This document shows positions 26,232 through 34,830 of a stretch of DNA of 64,000 nt, piece after piece; position 1 is the first letter of the stretch, and every line of letters starts with the position of its first letter. The notes under the pieces are model-generated. The model was not told the origin of the DNA. It saw only the letters and a list, made by a program, of their open reading frames with translations, and searched no databases. Origin of the DNA: Bythopirellula polymerisocia (GTDB taxonomy: Bacteria > Planctomycetota > Planctomycetia > Pirellulales > Lacipirellulaceae); the NCBI RefSeq assembly GCF_007860015.1, contig NZ_SJPS01000001.1, positions 558,001-622,000 on the forward strand, given 5' to 3'. Made by a program: the position numbers and the translations under genes.

Positions 26232-27068
26232 ATGATGAATTCAGCGTTTGGACGAATCACGTCGTTTTTTGCATTCTCTATTGCCTCTTGTATCGCATTT
26301 ATTCCGCTCAGTGCCAAAAACCTTGAGTACCTGCCTGGCATCGATTGGCCCGAGCCCCCCGTGGTAACTCCAGGGGCAACCAGTTCGGATCCTCCCTCCG
26401 ATGCGATCGTGTTGTTTGACGGCAAGGACCTCTCGGCATGGGAAGGGGCCGAGAGCTGGAAGGTTGAAGATGGGGTGGCAATTGCCGGCCCGAATATGAT
26501 CCATACGAAACAGAAGTTTGGCGATTGCCAACTGCATATTGAATGGTCCGCTCCCTCTCCTGCCAAAGGCCAGGGCCAAGATCGCGGAAACAGTGGCGTG
26601 TTTTTTATGGACGTCTATGAATTACAGGTACTCGATTCTTACCAGGCCAAAACCTATTTCGATGGCCAGGCCGGCGCGATCTACAAACAGTCGCCGCCGA
26701 TGGTCAACGCGATGCGTCCCCCAGGTGAGTGGAACACGTACGACATTATCTGGACTGCCCCCCGTTTCAACTCGGATGGTACGCTTGCGTCGCCTGCCTA
26801 TCTCACGGCTTTGCAAAATGGCGTGTTGATCCAAAATCATTATGAACTAGCCGGGGGAACCTATTGGAACGAACCTCCCAATTACAAGATGCATCCCGAC
26901 AAACTGCCCATCTCCCTGCAATATCACGGACACCCAGTGCGCTATCGCAATATCTGGGTGCGTGACTTCAAACAGATCAAGGGGATCCAAGCCAGAGAAC
27001 CGATGTTCCACGATCACGACAGTGACAAGAAGTGGAAAGCAAGCGAAGGGACCGACCCCCCTAGCTGA
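26232..27068 (+). CDS. DUF1080 (3-keto-disaccharide hydrolase-like) exported protein
   Basis: A 278-residue exported protein with a signal peptide (MMNSAFGRITSFFAFSIASCIAF) and a concanavalin-like DUF1080 domain: IVLFDGKDLSAWEGAESWKVEDGVAIAG, then KFGDCQLHIEWSAP, GNSGVFFMDVYELQVLDSY, GEWNTYDIIWTAPRF and ISLQYHGHPVRYRNIWVRDF. Members act on glycosides (3-keto-disaccharide hydrolase is the named activity); the substrate here is not known. GGAG lies about eight bases before ATG 26232; the longer frame from 26163 has no such support. Confidence 0.87.
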   Translation: MMNSAFGRITSFFAFSIASCIAFIPLSAKNLEYLPGIDWPEPPVVTPGATSSDPPSDAIVLFDGKDLSAWEGAESWKVEDGVAIAGPNMIHTKQKFGDCQLHIEWSAPSPAKGQGQDRGNSGVFFMDVYELQVLDSYQAKTYFDGQAGAIYKQSPPMVNAMRPPGEWNTYDIIWTAPRFNSDGTLASPAYLTALQNGVLIQNHYELAGGTYWNEPPNYKMHPDKLPISLQYHGHPVRYRNIWVRDFKQIKGIQAREPMFHDHDSDKKWKASEGTDPPS

Positions 27069-27083
27069 GTGCAAAAGGTAATT

Positions 27084-27104
27084 CCGGACCGCGTGGCGGT
27101 CCGG
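27084..27104. terminator. Hairpin between convergent genes
   Basis: A perfect nine-base-pair stem, CCGGACCGC / GCGGTCCGG, with a GTG loop, lying between the convergent DUF1080 gene and the 27112-27612 gene. There is no T run on either side, so it may act as a weak or factor-assisted terminator. Confidence 0.55.
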
Positions 27105-27111
27105 CTGGGGA

Positions 27112-27612
27112 TCATACCCGCGCGGCGTATTTCCACTGGAGGGTGGTGGGGAACTCCAGAGGGACTTCAGCAGCGGAAGCGATGCAGATTTGCTCCGAGT
27201 CATTTAACATCGCTTTGCCACTCAAAGTGTGGAGCATTTCCTGCGCTGAATCGTGCATGACTTCATACTTACTCCCCAGCCATGGCGGCTTTGCTTTGAG
27301 CCGACACGCGACTTCAAACACCAAGCGATTGGCAGACATGGATTGGACACTGAGTGACCAATGGCAAACGGAAGTCGCGCCGGTCAGAAAGAGAACCTGT
27401 TCCTGTTGATGCAGTTCGAACAGACAGGGGCTCGCCGGGAATAATTCGTCCTCCGCGCCTTCTAGGGAGGTGACAACTGGAACCGCCGTGTCGCAGGTGA
27501 CGCGATAAATCGTGTGAAAGTAGCGATCATCGCGCCAGTGGAACTCGACTCGCAAGCCCTGACGCTGCTCGTCGAGTGCATCCAGAGCAACCATCGGCGG
27601 GGGGCTGGCCAC
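27112..27612 (-). CDS. Hypothetical protein cotranscribed with prfB
   Basis: A 166-residue soluble protein of unknown function, mostly beta-strand in appearance (VEFHWRDDRYFHTIYRVTC, CLFELHQQEQVLFLTGATSVCHWSLSVQ, NRLVFEVACRLKAKPPWLGSKYEV). It starts with GTG 27612, whose first base is the last base of the prfB stop TAG, so it is probably translated by coupling with prfB. I see no motif that suggests an activity. Confidence 0.62.
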   Translation of the reverse strand: MASPPPMVALDALDEQRQGLRVEFHWRDDRYFHTIYRVTCDTAVPVVTSLEGAEDELFPASPCLFELHQQEQVLFLTGATSVCHWSLSVQSMSANRLVFEVACRLKAKPPWLGSKYEVMHDSAQEMLHTLSGKAMLNDSEQICIASAAEVPLEFPTTLQWKYAARV

Positions 27613-28734
27613 TACTCGTCGTCCTCTTCCACAGGATGACCGGCGCGCCAGCGTAGCACCGAGTCCAGAAAACCCTGGATGTCGCCGTCCAGCACGGTGT
27701 GGAAGTTGCCCATCTGAAATTTGGTGCGGGCGTCTTTCACTCGCTGATCGGGATGCAGGAAGTAATTGCGAATCTGGGAACCGAAACCGCTTTTAGCCTG
27801 CTGCTGGTATTTGATCGCGTCCTCGGCTTCGCGTTTTTCTTCTTCGACACGGGCCATGCGTGCCCGGAGCATTTTCCAGGCGGTCGCGCGATTCTTGTGT
27901 TGGCTCCGCTCGTTCTGACACTGCACGACGATGTTCGTGGGGATGTGCGTCAGGCGAATCGCGCTGGAAGTCTTGTTCACATGCTGGCCCCCCGCACCAG
28001 AAGCGCGGAAAGTGTCTTCGCGAACATCCTCTTCATCGATCTCGATAGCGACCGAGTCAGAAATCTCGGGAGAGACATCCACCGCGGCAAAACTGGTTTG
28101 GCGTTTCCCTTCACTGTTGAACGGGCTGATCCTCACGAGGCGATGCATGCCAGTCTCACCACGCAAGTATCCGTAGGCCATTGGGCCGCGGATAGTGATC
28201 GTGGCGTTGTTGATGCCCGCCTCTTCATTGTCCTGGCGGTCAACCAGTTCCACACCGTAGTCGTTTTTCTGGGCCCATTGCATATACATCCGCAGAAGCA
28301 TCTCAGCCCAGTCGTTGGCGTCAGTGCCGCCGTCACGGGCATTGATGGTGAGTATTGCCCCAGCGGCATCATGCGTGCCATTGAGCAGGGCTTGAAGTTT
28401 GAGTTGTTCGATAATCGCTTCGAGTCGGACGACTTCGGCGGGGACCTCAGCGGCGAAGGTTTCGTCATCCTCGGCCATCTCGAGCATGGCATCCAGATCA
28501 TCACTCGAAGCTAGTGCTTCGGAAAGTGGCTTGACGATCGAGTCGAGCGATTTGCGCTCGGAAACGATCAGCTGGGCAGCTTCCTGACTGTCCCAGAAAC
28601 TGGGGGCTGCCATCTCGGCATCGATGGCTTCGATACGTGTTTCTTTGGCAGCGCAGTCAAAGAGAGTCCCGCAACTGGAGAATCGCCGTGCGAATCGCGG
28701 CCGCGCGATCGTACCATTCTTTTTCCAGTGCCAT
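27612..28734 (-). CDS. prfB: Peptide chain release factor 2, with programmed +1 frameshift
   Basis: RF2 (about 373 residues after frameshifting) ends translation at UGA and UAA. Translation begins at ATG 28734 (MALEKEWYDRAAAIRTAILQ, then LRDSL) and meets an in-frame TGA at 28657-28659 in the context CTTTGAC. Reading resumes in the +1 frame as DCAAKETRIEAIDAEMAAPSF. Visible functional motifs are the stop-recognition loop RISPFNSEGKRQTSF (SPF) and the catalytic GAGGQHVNKT (GGQ). Low RF2 levels should raise frameshifting and restore RF2. Only a weak Shine-Dalgarno-like GGGAC precedes the slip site. Confidence 0.95.
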
Positions 28735-28820
28735 CGGTGGGGACTCCAAATTTAGGGTGGGAAGGGAAGAGCGGCATTATACGCGTCGCTGGTGAGAGTT
28801 GCTAGACGGGCGAAGGACCG

Positions 28821-28910
28821 AAGAAAAATGACTAAGGACCAATTAACAATGAACGATCTGGTTAAGTTTTCTGCCTTGAATTGGTCATTGGACCTTGCTC
28901 ATTGGTCATT
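28821..28910. repeat. Intergenic repeat, copy 2 (TTGGTCATTGG family)
   Basis: The second copy of the element described at 22098-22196. The core 28880-28910 matches 22161-22191 at 30 of 31 bases. The left part (28829-28846, TGACTAAGGACCAATT) is roughly complementary to the right part, giving an imperfect fold. It ends only 19 bases before the mnmA start, so it may lie in the mnmA leader. Confidence 0.7.
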
Positions 28911-28928
28911 CTCTCCAGGAGGTAGCCC

Positions 28929-30071
28929 GTGGTTTGGATTGCTCGTAAACTCAAGGATATGGCACGAGTCGTACTGGCAATGTCGGGCGGAGTAGATTCC
29001 AGCGTCGCGGCCCATCTGCTCACCGCAGAGGGACACGAGGTGATTGGAGTCTTCATGCGCCATGGGCAGAAGTCGCCGGTGGCGTGTGGCGAGCCCGCTT
29101 CGGCGGGCGGTAGTCTACCCATAGTGAATCGATTGGATCACAAGCAAGGATGCTGTACGGCAGCCGACGCCGAGGATGCACGGCGCGTGGCGGATCGCCT
29201 TAATATCCCCTTCTACGCATTAAATCTGGAAGCAGAGTTCACCCGGATCATTGATTACTTCGTCGAGGAGTACACCATTGGACGCACGCCCAATCCGTGC
29301 GTGCAGTGCAACAACTGGATCAAGTTTGGCAAGCTTTTTGACTACGCCGACAGTGTTGATGCCGAGTTCGTAGCGACAGGCCATTATGCACGCTTAGAGT
29401 CCACGCTTGCGGGTTTGCCCGCCTTGCTGCGAGGGGTCGACAGCGGCAAGGATCAGTCCTACGTACTCTTCGGTATCGAGCGCGACTATCTCAAGCGGAT
29501 GCTGTTGCCTGTTGGTGAGTATGAGAAACCTGCGATCCGTAGGATCGCGGCTGATCTGGGTTTCAACGTGGCGGAGAAGAAAGACAGCCAAGAAATTTGT
29601 TTTGTGACTCAGGGGCGATATGACCAATTCGTGCGGGATCATCGTGAGCCAGTCGATACCTCGGGCGAGTTTGTCACCACCGATGGCACCGTCGTCGGTA
29701 CACACTCGGGGATCGAAGGGTTTACGGTCGGACAGCGAAAGGGACTGGGCATCGCGCTGGGAGAACCGAAATTTGTCGTGCGTATCGAACCAGATTCGCG
29801 ACGGGTTGTGCTAGGAGATCGTGAGGAACTTGCACAGCCTTCACTCACTGCGACTCAGACCAATTGGTTGGTTCCTATTGAAGATGTACCACGTCGCTGC
29901 CAAGTACAGATTCGTTACAACACGGCACCCGTCTGGGCAGACGTGCAATTGTTGCCGGAGCGGCGCTTGGCAGTGAAATTTGTGGAACCCCAATGTGGCG
30001 TTGCGCCCGGGCAGGCAGTTGTCTGCTACGACGGGGATCGCACACTTGGGGGTGGCTGGATTGAGTCGTGA
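28929..30071 (+). CDS. mnmA: tRNA-specific 2-thiouridylase
   Basis: A 380-residue enzyme that thiolates U34 of tRNA for Lys, Glu and Gln. Seen: the PP-loop VVLAMSGGVDSSVAAHLL, the catalytic Cys in GRTPNPCVQCNNWIKFG, the partner Cys in KKDSQEICFVTQGRY, GKDQSYVLFG and GFTVGQRKGLGI. A loop after MRHGQKSPVACGEPASAGGS is longer than in E. coli. The GTG at 28929 has a perfect AGGAGG seven bases before it. The later ATG 28959 has its AAGGA too close, so I chose the GTG. Confidence 0.95.
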   Translation: MVWIARKLKDMARVVLAMSGGVDSSVAAHLLTAEGHEVIGVFMRHGQKSPVACGEPASAGGSLPIVNRLDHKQGCCTAADAEDARRVADRLNIPFYALNLEAEFTRIIDYFVEEYTIGRTPNPCVQCNNWIKFGKLFDYADSVDAEFVATGHYARLESTLAGLPALLRGVDSGKDQSYVLFGIERDYLKRMLLPVGEYEKPAIRRIAADLGFNVAEKKDSQEICFVTQGRYDQFVRDHREPVDTSGEFVTTDGTVVGTHSGIEGFTVGQRKGLGIALGEPKFVVRIEPDSRRVVLGDREELAQPSLTATQTNWLVPIEDVPRRCQVQIRYNTAPVWADVQLLPERRLAVKFVEPQCGVAPGQAVVCYDGDRTLGGGWIES

Positions 30072-30293
30072 CAATGAATTTCTTTGCTTCGACGTATTTC
30101 TTTGGTTCGACTTAGCTTCCTCAACTCGTAGACACTGGTCTAGTTGAATTGGTCTGGTGAGCAAGCTACAATCCTCAACACAGGCGGCGGGCCGCCCCGC
30201 GATATACCGATTTGTACTTTGCTCACGCTTCGGCCCGGTATTATCGAAACGCTGCGTTCTCAAAATTCCTGCAAGCAGTTTGAGGGACTGGTG

Positions 30294-30998
30294 ATGAAAG
30301 TAGGGGAAGAAAAACTGACGCTTTCACAGCGGATCAGCCAGCCATTTATTACCGGGCTGATCGGATTTCTTCCCTTGGCCCTCACGCTTGCCATTCTGGC
30401 GTGGGTGGTTGTTTTTCTGCACGATCTCGTAGGACCAAAAAGTGAGTTTGGAAAAATCCTCTCCAAGGCTGGATTGAACTTAGTAGTCTGTGAGTCGATT
30501 GCCTATCTCGTGGGATTAGTAGGTACTTTAGTAGTGGTCTACGTTTTCGGCTTGCTCGTCGAAAGTGGAAGGGCAGGACGCTACCATTTTGTTGTCGAAG
30601 GTGCCCTGCACCGTGTTCCCTTGGTGGGAACCATCTACGATGCATCCAAGCAGCTTACCAGTGTGTTCGATCGCAAGAACGAAGACGTCAAGGCAATGTC
30701 ACCGGTGTTGTGTACCTTCGGTGGGCAAGGGGGGGCAGCCATGTTGGCTTTGTTGCCGAGTCCCAAGGTCGTTCACATCGACGGTTATGACTATCATGTG
30801 GTTATCGTCCCCACGGCGCCGGTTCCATTCGGTGGAGCCTTAGTGCTGGTTCCCGTAGACAGTGTGAAACCTGCCGGTTGCAGCGTCGATGGGCTGGTGA
30901 GTGTCTTTATGTCAATGGGAGCCAGTGCTCCCCAGGTTCTCGGTACAGCGAAAGACGACAAGTTAGAAATTTGCGAAAACGATCAGGCACCAGAATAG
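30294..30998 (+). CDS. DUF502 membrane protein
   Basis: A 234-residue membrane protein of the DUF502 family, known also from plants (COV-like) and bacteria; the bacterial role is unknown. Two hydrophobic segments are clear (PFITGLIGFLPLALTLAILAWVVVFL and VCESIAYLVGLVGTLVVVYVFGLLV), followed by the family block HRVPLVGTIYDASKQL, then VVIVPTAPVPFGGALVLVPVDSVKP. The open frame runs back to 30144, but ATG 30294 follows GAGGGA. It begins a same-strand run of four envelope genes. Confidence 0.85.
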   Translation: MKVGEEKLTLSQRISQPFITGLIGFLPLALTLAILAWVVVFLHDLVGPKSEFGKILSKAGLNLVVCESIAYLVGLVGTLVVVYVFGLLVESGRAGRYHFVVEGALHRVPLVGTIYDASKQLTSVFDRKNEDVKAMSPVLCTFGGQGGAAMLALLPSPKVVHIDGYDYHVVIVPTAPVPFGGALVLVPVDSVKPAGCSVDGLVSVFMSMGASAPQVLGTAKDDKLEICENDQAPE

Positions 30999-31070
30999 AT
31001 TTCGTTTTTTCACGGCCGCAAGCCGAAAATTCCAATTTCAGAACAGACCGTTCGCAACCATTGGTCAGCC

Positions 31071-31670
31071 ATGTTTAAAAAATTCTCGCTATTTTCCTCG
31101 CAGCCTCAAAGTATCGCCAAGGTGTTTTCGCGACTCGGCTGGATTGGATTCTGGTTGCAGCTCATTCTGGCCGCCTTGCCGATCCTCTTGATGATCTATG
31201 TGTTGTTCTTCTGCGAATCTGCAGCCTATCAACGCGGTGTTATGGGAATCGGCGAATACCTGGGATTGATTGGCTTGGCAATTCTGATGTTCACGATCTT
31301 CTGGTCCTATCGCTATACACGACTGGCGAGGCGAATTGCCGACCCTGATCGGCGGCCCCCCAAGTCATCGGTGGAAGGAACCTTGTGGATCGGCTTGTGG
31401 GCAAGTTGCCTGGGTATCCTGTTCTCGATGTTGTTGATGGTGTTCGAAGTGGGGCGATTGCTGTTTATTTTCCTGCGAGCACCTCAAGGGGGAGTTCCGG
31501 TCATGCGCACTGAGACGGCGAATCCATCGAATTGGGTGTCCGCGATCGACATGGTTGGGTTATTGGCCGACCTCTCGGTGTTGGCGGCCGAACTGTTGGT
31601 GTTGGCCTTTACACTTTGGCTGCTCTTTCGGATGACCAAGGCAACGGAGTACGACCAGAATGTGGCATGA
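31071..31670 (+). CDS. DUF3611-like membrane protein
   Basis: A 199-residue integral membrane protein with about four hydrophobic segments (about 22-44, 62-80, 104-132 and 163-188). The features SIAKVFSRLGWIGFWLQLILAALPILLM and YRYTRLARRIADPDRRPPKS fit the DUF3611 family found in cyanobacteria and chloroplasts; that assignment is from memory. Function unknown. It lies 72 bases after the DUF502 gene. Confidence 0.75.
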   Translation: MFKKFSLFSSQPQSIAKVFSRLGWIGFWLQLILAALPILLMIYVLFFCESAAYQRGVMGIGEYLGLIGLAILMFTIFWSYRYTRLARRIADPDRRPPKSSVEGTLWIGLWASCLGILFSMLLMVFEVGRLLFIFLRAPQGGVPVMRTETANPSNWVSAIDMVGLLADLSVLAAELLVLAFTLWLLFRMTKATEYDQNVA

Positions 31671-31730
31671 TGCGATCGAATTGCGACTAACAGTCGAACA
31701 AAGAGACTTGGGTAACTGTGTTGGATCCGC

Positions 31731-32624
31731 ATGAATAAATCACGTTCCTTGCGAGCATTCATCGCGCAGCTCTACAAGACTTACACTTTAGAACGTCCCA
31801 CGCATTTCGCAGCATCGCTGGCCTATTACTCACTGTTTTCATTGGTTCCCATCATCTATGTCGCCATCACCGTGGCCGGTCTGTTTGTGGATAACGATGC
31901 TGCCTCTGATCGCTTGATGGATAACATCGACTCTGTGTTTGGGGCCGATGTGGCGGAAATGGTCATCACAACACTCGAGGAGGTTTCGGACGGGCATGAT
32001 CAAGGCCCCCTGTGGAAGAGAGGGATCAGTTTCGTCGCCATCCTGGCTGGTGCTTCGCTGGTGTTCTTTCATCTCCAACATGCATTGACCTCAATCTGGA
32101 AGATGCCACAGCCAGAGAAAAGTGGCGCAAGAAAAATGATTTGGGACCGGATGTTGGCCTCCGTAATCGTGTTGGGCATCGGTCTGCTGATCGTCCTGAT
32201 CACGCTGACAAACTTTGTGATATCGATCTTGAATTCACAATTCAACATCGAACAGACTAGACCACTGATCAGCTTGATCGCAACAGTGCTCGTGGGCACC
32301 CTGTCATTGGCGTTGATGTTTAAGTACATGACCAATGCCATCGTGGCTTGGAGGGACTCCTTGGTGGGGGGACTGGTCACAACACTGTTGTTGGTTGTCG
32401 GAGCTAACCTGTTGGGTCGATTTGTGGCACAGGGGAACTTCGGATCGGCCTTTGAAGCAGCGGGGACCGTCGCGGTGCTGTTGATCGCCGTCTATTTTCT
32501 TGCCCAGTGCTTGGTGTTTGGGACAGTATTTACAAGAGTCTACGCCAACATGTATGGCAGCGGAATTCGTCCGCGGATTCAGACAGGGCGACGTAATAAC
32601 AATTCTAAGGAGAGTGAATCATGA
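31731..32624 (+). CDS. YihY/BrkB-family membrane protein
   Basis: A 297-residue inner-membrane protein of the YihY/virulence factor BrkB family. The N-terminal signature RPTHFAASLAYYSLFSLVPIIYVAITVAGLF is characteristic. About six transmembrane segments can be counted. The family's role in transport or envelope integrity is unsettled. The gene overlaps the next one by four bases (ATGA), so translation of the two is coupled. Confidence 0.88.
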   Translation: MNKSRSLRAFIAQLYKTYTLERPTHFAASLAYYSLFSLVPIIYVAITVAGLFVDNDAASDRLMDNIDSVFGADVAEMVITTLEEVSDGHDQGPLWKRGISFVAILAGASLVFFHLQHALTSIWKMPQPEKSGARKMIWDRMLASVIVLGIGLLIVLITLTNFVISILNSQFNIEQTRPLISLIATVLVGTLSLALMFKYMTNAIVAWRDSLVGGLVTTLLLVVGANLLGRFVAQGNFGSAFEAAGTVAVLLIAVYFLAQCLVFGTVFTRVYANMYGSGIRPRIQTGRRNNNSKESES

Positions 32625-33364
32625 TCGGAAAACATTTGTTCTTGTGCGCTATGGGGAGTGCTTCCGTATTACTATGGGGTGGGAACGCAAAAGGTCAGGA
32701 GCCGTCTACTAGCGGGGCAGAGTCCAAGCCTCTCGTGGTACGCGTGTTGACTCGAGAGGAGCAGGAGAAACTGACTCCTGATGACGTGATCGAATTGTTG
32801 AAGAATGGAAACAAGCGATTCACCGCAGGAACGCTGACTAGCCGTGATCATTCCAAGATGATTCGTGAGGCAGCGCTAAATCAGTTTCCCAAGGCGGTCA
32901 TCTTGTCTTGCTTGGATTCACGCATTCCCGTGGAGGATGTTTTTGATCGGGGGATTGGCGATATCTTTGTGGCCCGCGTGGCAGGCAACTTTGCCAACAC
33001 CGACATCTTGGGAAGCATGGAATTTGCATGCAAGGTATCGGGTTCAAAACTTGTCTTTGTGCTCGGCCACGAGCATTGCGGTGCGGTGAAGGGAGCCATC
33101 GACGGCGTCGAGTTGGGCAACATCACCCCGATGCTCGCGAACATTACGCCTGCGGTCGATCATTTTGCCGCTTACAGGGGAGAAAAGTCGAGCGAAAACG
33201 AGGAATTCGTAGAAAAGGTGGCAGAGCAAAATGTGCGAATGACCATCGAAAACATTCGAAAACACAGTCCGATTCTTAAAGAGATGGAAGCCGACGGCGA
33301 GATCAAGATCGTCGGGGGTATGTATGACATGAATTCGGGGGAAGTCCACTTTTTTGACAAGTGA
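32621..33364 (+). CDS. Beta-class carbonic anhydrase, exported
   Basis: A 247-residue beta-carbonic anhydrase interconverting CO2 and bicarbonate. Zinc ligands are C97 and the CxDxR motif in SCLDSRIP, with H150 and C153 in GHEHCGAVKG. Unusually for the class, residues 1-25 form a signal peptide (MIGKHLFLCAMGSASVLLWGGNAKG), so the enzyme should act outside the cytoplasm. Its start overlaps the yihY-like stop, which suggests a shared envelope task. Length matches other exported members. Confidence 0.93.
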   Translation: MIGKHLFLCAMGSASVLLWGGNAKGQEPSTSGAESKPLVVRVLTREEQEKLTPDDVIELLKNGNKRFTAGTLTSRDHSKMIREAALNQFPKAVILSCLDSRIPVEDVFDRGIGDIFVARVAGNFANTDILGSMEFACKVSGSKLVFVLGHEHCGAVKGAIDGVELGNITPMLANITPAVDHFAAYRGEKSSENEEFVEKVAEQNVRMTIENIRKHSPILKEMEADGEIKIVGGMYDMNSGEVHFFDK

Positions 33365-33525
33365 CCGTGCTATAGTAGAGTAGCTGGACAAGCCCAATGC
33401 AATTCGGCATACTTTTTTGCTTCGGTGGCGAAACTGTGATCGGTTTTTGCCGGCGATAGAAATGATTTACTGTTTGCGGCATCGAGCCGTCTCAGGCAAC
33501 TTTCTAACAACTATCGGAACAAAGA

Positions 33526-34830
33526 ATGCGAGTTCAGATGGCAACGAAGAGATTTCTTCCTGTTCGGCTTGCCGGGTATTTGTCTTGCGCAGCTATCTTG
33601 TTCGTGAGTGGGTGCCGACCGGAGGAGTCGCCTCCAGTCCCTGGGGTTCGCCCCGTGAAGACTATGGTCGTGACTGCCGGAGACGGAGAACGATTGCGCT
33701 CCTTTCCTGGGACGGTTGAGGCCTCGCGACGCGTGGAGCTTGCCTTCCGAGTACCGGGATTGCTCGCCGAACTGCCGGTTAAGGAAGGGCAAGAGGTTGT
33801 CAAAGGGGACTTAATCGCCCAACTTCGGCAGGGGGAATTTGAGGCTCGACTCAAGTCGCTCCAAGGAGAATTGGGACAGGCTCGTGCAAACCTTGCTGCT
33901 TTGCTGGGGGGCGAACGGCCTGAGGAAATGCGTCGCCGAGAGGCCCAAGTTAGGGCGACCGAGGCCAGAGTGGCTAATACGCGAATGATACTTGCTCGCA
34001 ACCAGCAGTTGATCACCCAGAGGGCGGTCTCGCAGCAGGAATTAGAGAAGTCGGAATTAGACTATCAGGTCGCCCAAGAGGAGAACACTGCAGCAGTCGA
34101 GTTATTGCAAAAAGGAACTCGTGGTCGCAACGAGGATATCGAGGCGTCCGAGGCCCAAGTGCGGGGATTAGAAGGTCGAGTGGTGGAAGCACAAATCCAA
34201 CTCGACGACTCCAATCTGCGAGCCCCTTACGACGGAGTCATTGCCCAGCGGTTTGTCGATGAGGGCCAAAACATCACTCCGAACACCCCTGTTGTGCAAT
34301 TTCAAGATCTCAACGAGATCGACATTGTTGTGGATGTCCCCGAGGCAGTGATGGTGGGCGAGATACAGTTAGCCGACATCGTGGATATGTCTGCCGAGAT
34401 AAGCTCCGTTCCAGGAGTTGATTTCCCTGTGCGAATCCGGGAGGTTAGCCAGGTAGCAGATCCCGTGACGCAGACTTTCAAAATTCGTGCAGCAATGCAG
34501 TCTCCTGAAAACTTGCGTGTGCTTCCTGGCATGACCGCCAACGTCAACGTCCGCTACCACCGGTCCCGCGCTTTAGCAGAGAACCATATTTGGATACCCA
34601 TTGAAGCCGTTGGCGTGACACCCGCCGGGGAGCAATTGGCATGGGTCTTTGGTGAAGAGGACACGGTTTCCAAACGCCCGATCAAGCTGGGAGCGACCGC
34701 AGCTGGTCGGATCGAAATCGTCGAGGGGCTCGAGCCGGGGGACCGCATTGTCGTCGCGGGTGTGCGATTTCTCCGTGAAGGGATGAGAGTCCGAGATCTC
34801 GGGGATGCGTTGGGAAGGGCTACGCCATGA
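33526..34830 (+). CDS. RND efflux adaptor, lipoprotein (HlyD/AcrA family)
   Basis: A 434-residue membrane-fusion protein linking an inner-membrane RND pump to the outer membrane. The signal peptide ends in the lipobox FVSGC, so it is probably lipid-anchored. Domains: a split lipoyl domain (VKEGQEVVKGDLIAQLRQGEFEARL and LRAPYDGVIAQRFVDEGQNI), a coiled-coil hairpin (about 105-215), a beta-barrel, and a C-terminal domain with GLEPGDRIVVAGV. It overlaps the pump gene by four bases (ATGA). A start at ATG 33538 is also possible. Confidence 0.92.
   Translation: MRVQMATKRFLPVRLAGYLSCAAILFVSGCRPEESPPVPGVRPVKTMVVTAGDGERLRSFPGTVEASRRVELAFRVPGLLAELPVKEGQEVVKGDLIAQLRQGEFEARLKSLQGELGQARANLAALLGGERPEEMRRREAQVRATEARVANTRMILARNQQLITQRAVSQQELEKSELDYQVAQEENTAAVELLQKGTRGRNEDIEASEAQVRGLEGRVVEAQIQLDDSNLRAPYDGVIAQRFVDEGQNITPNTPVVQFQDLNEIDIVVDVPEAVMVGEIQLADIVDMSAEISSVPGVDFPVRIREVSQVADPVTQTFKIRAAMQSPENLRVLPGMTANVNVRYHRSRALAENHIWIPIEAVGVTPAGEQLAWVFGEEDTVSKRPIKLGATAAGRIEIVEGLEPGDRIVVAGVRFLREGMRVRDLGDALGRATP

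Noticed and set aside
27699-28514. A 271-codon open frame opposite prfB
   Set aside because: The release-factor reading is complete with SPF and GGQ motifs; the opposite frame has no domain or ribosome binding site.
30049-30064. A CGCACACTT sequence resembling the shared activator site
   Set aside because: It is inside the coding end of mnmA, lacks the GCCAAAA block and has no sigma-54-like promoter nearby; likely chance.
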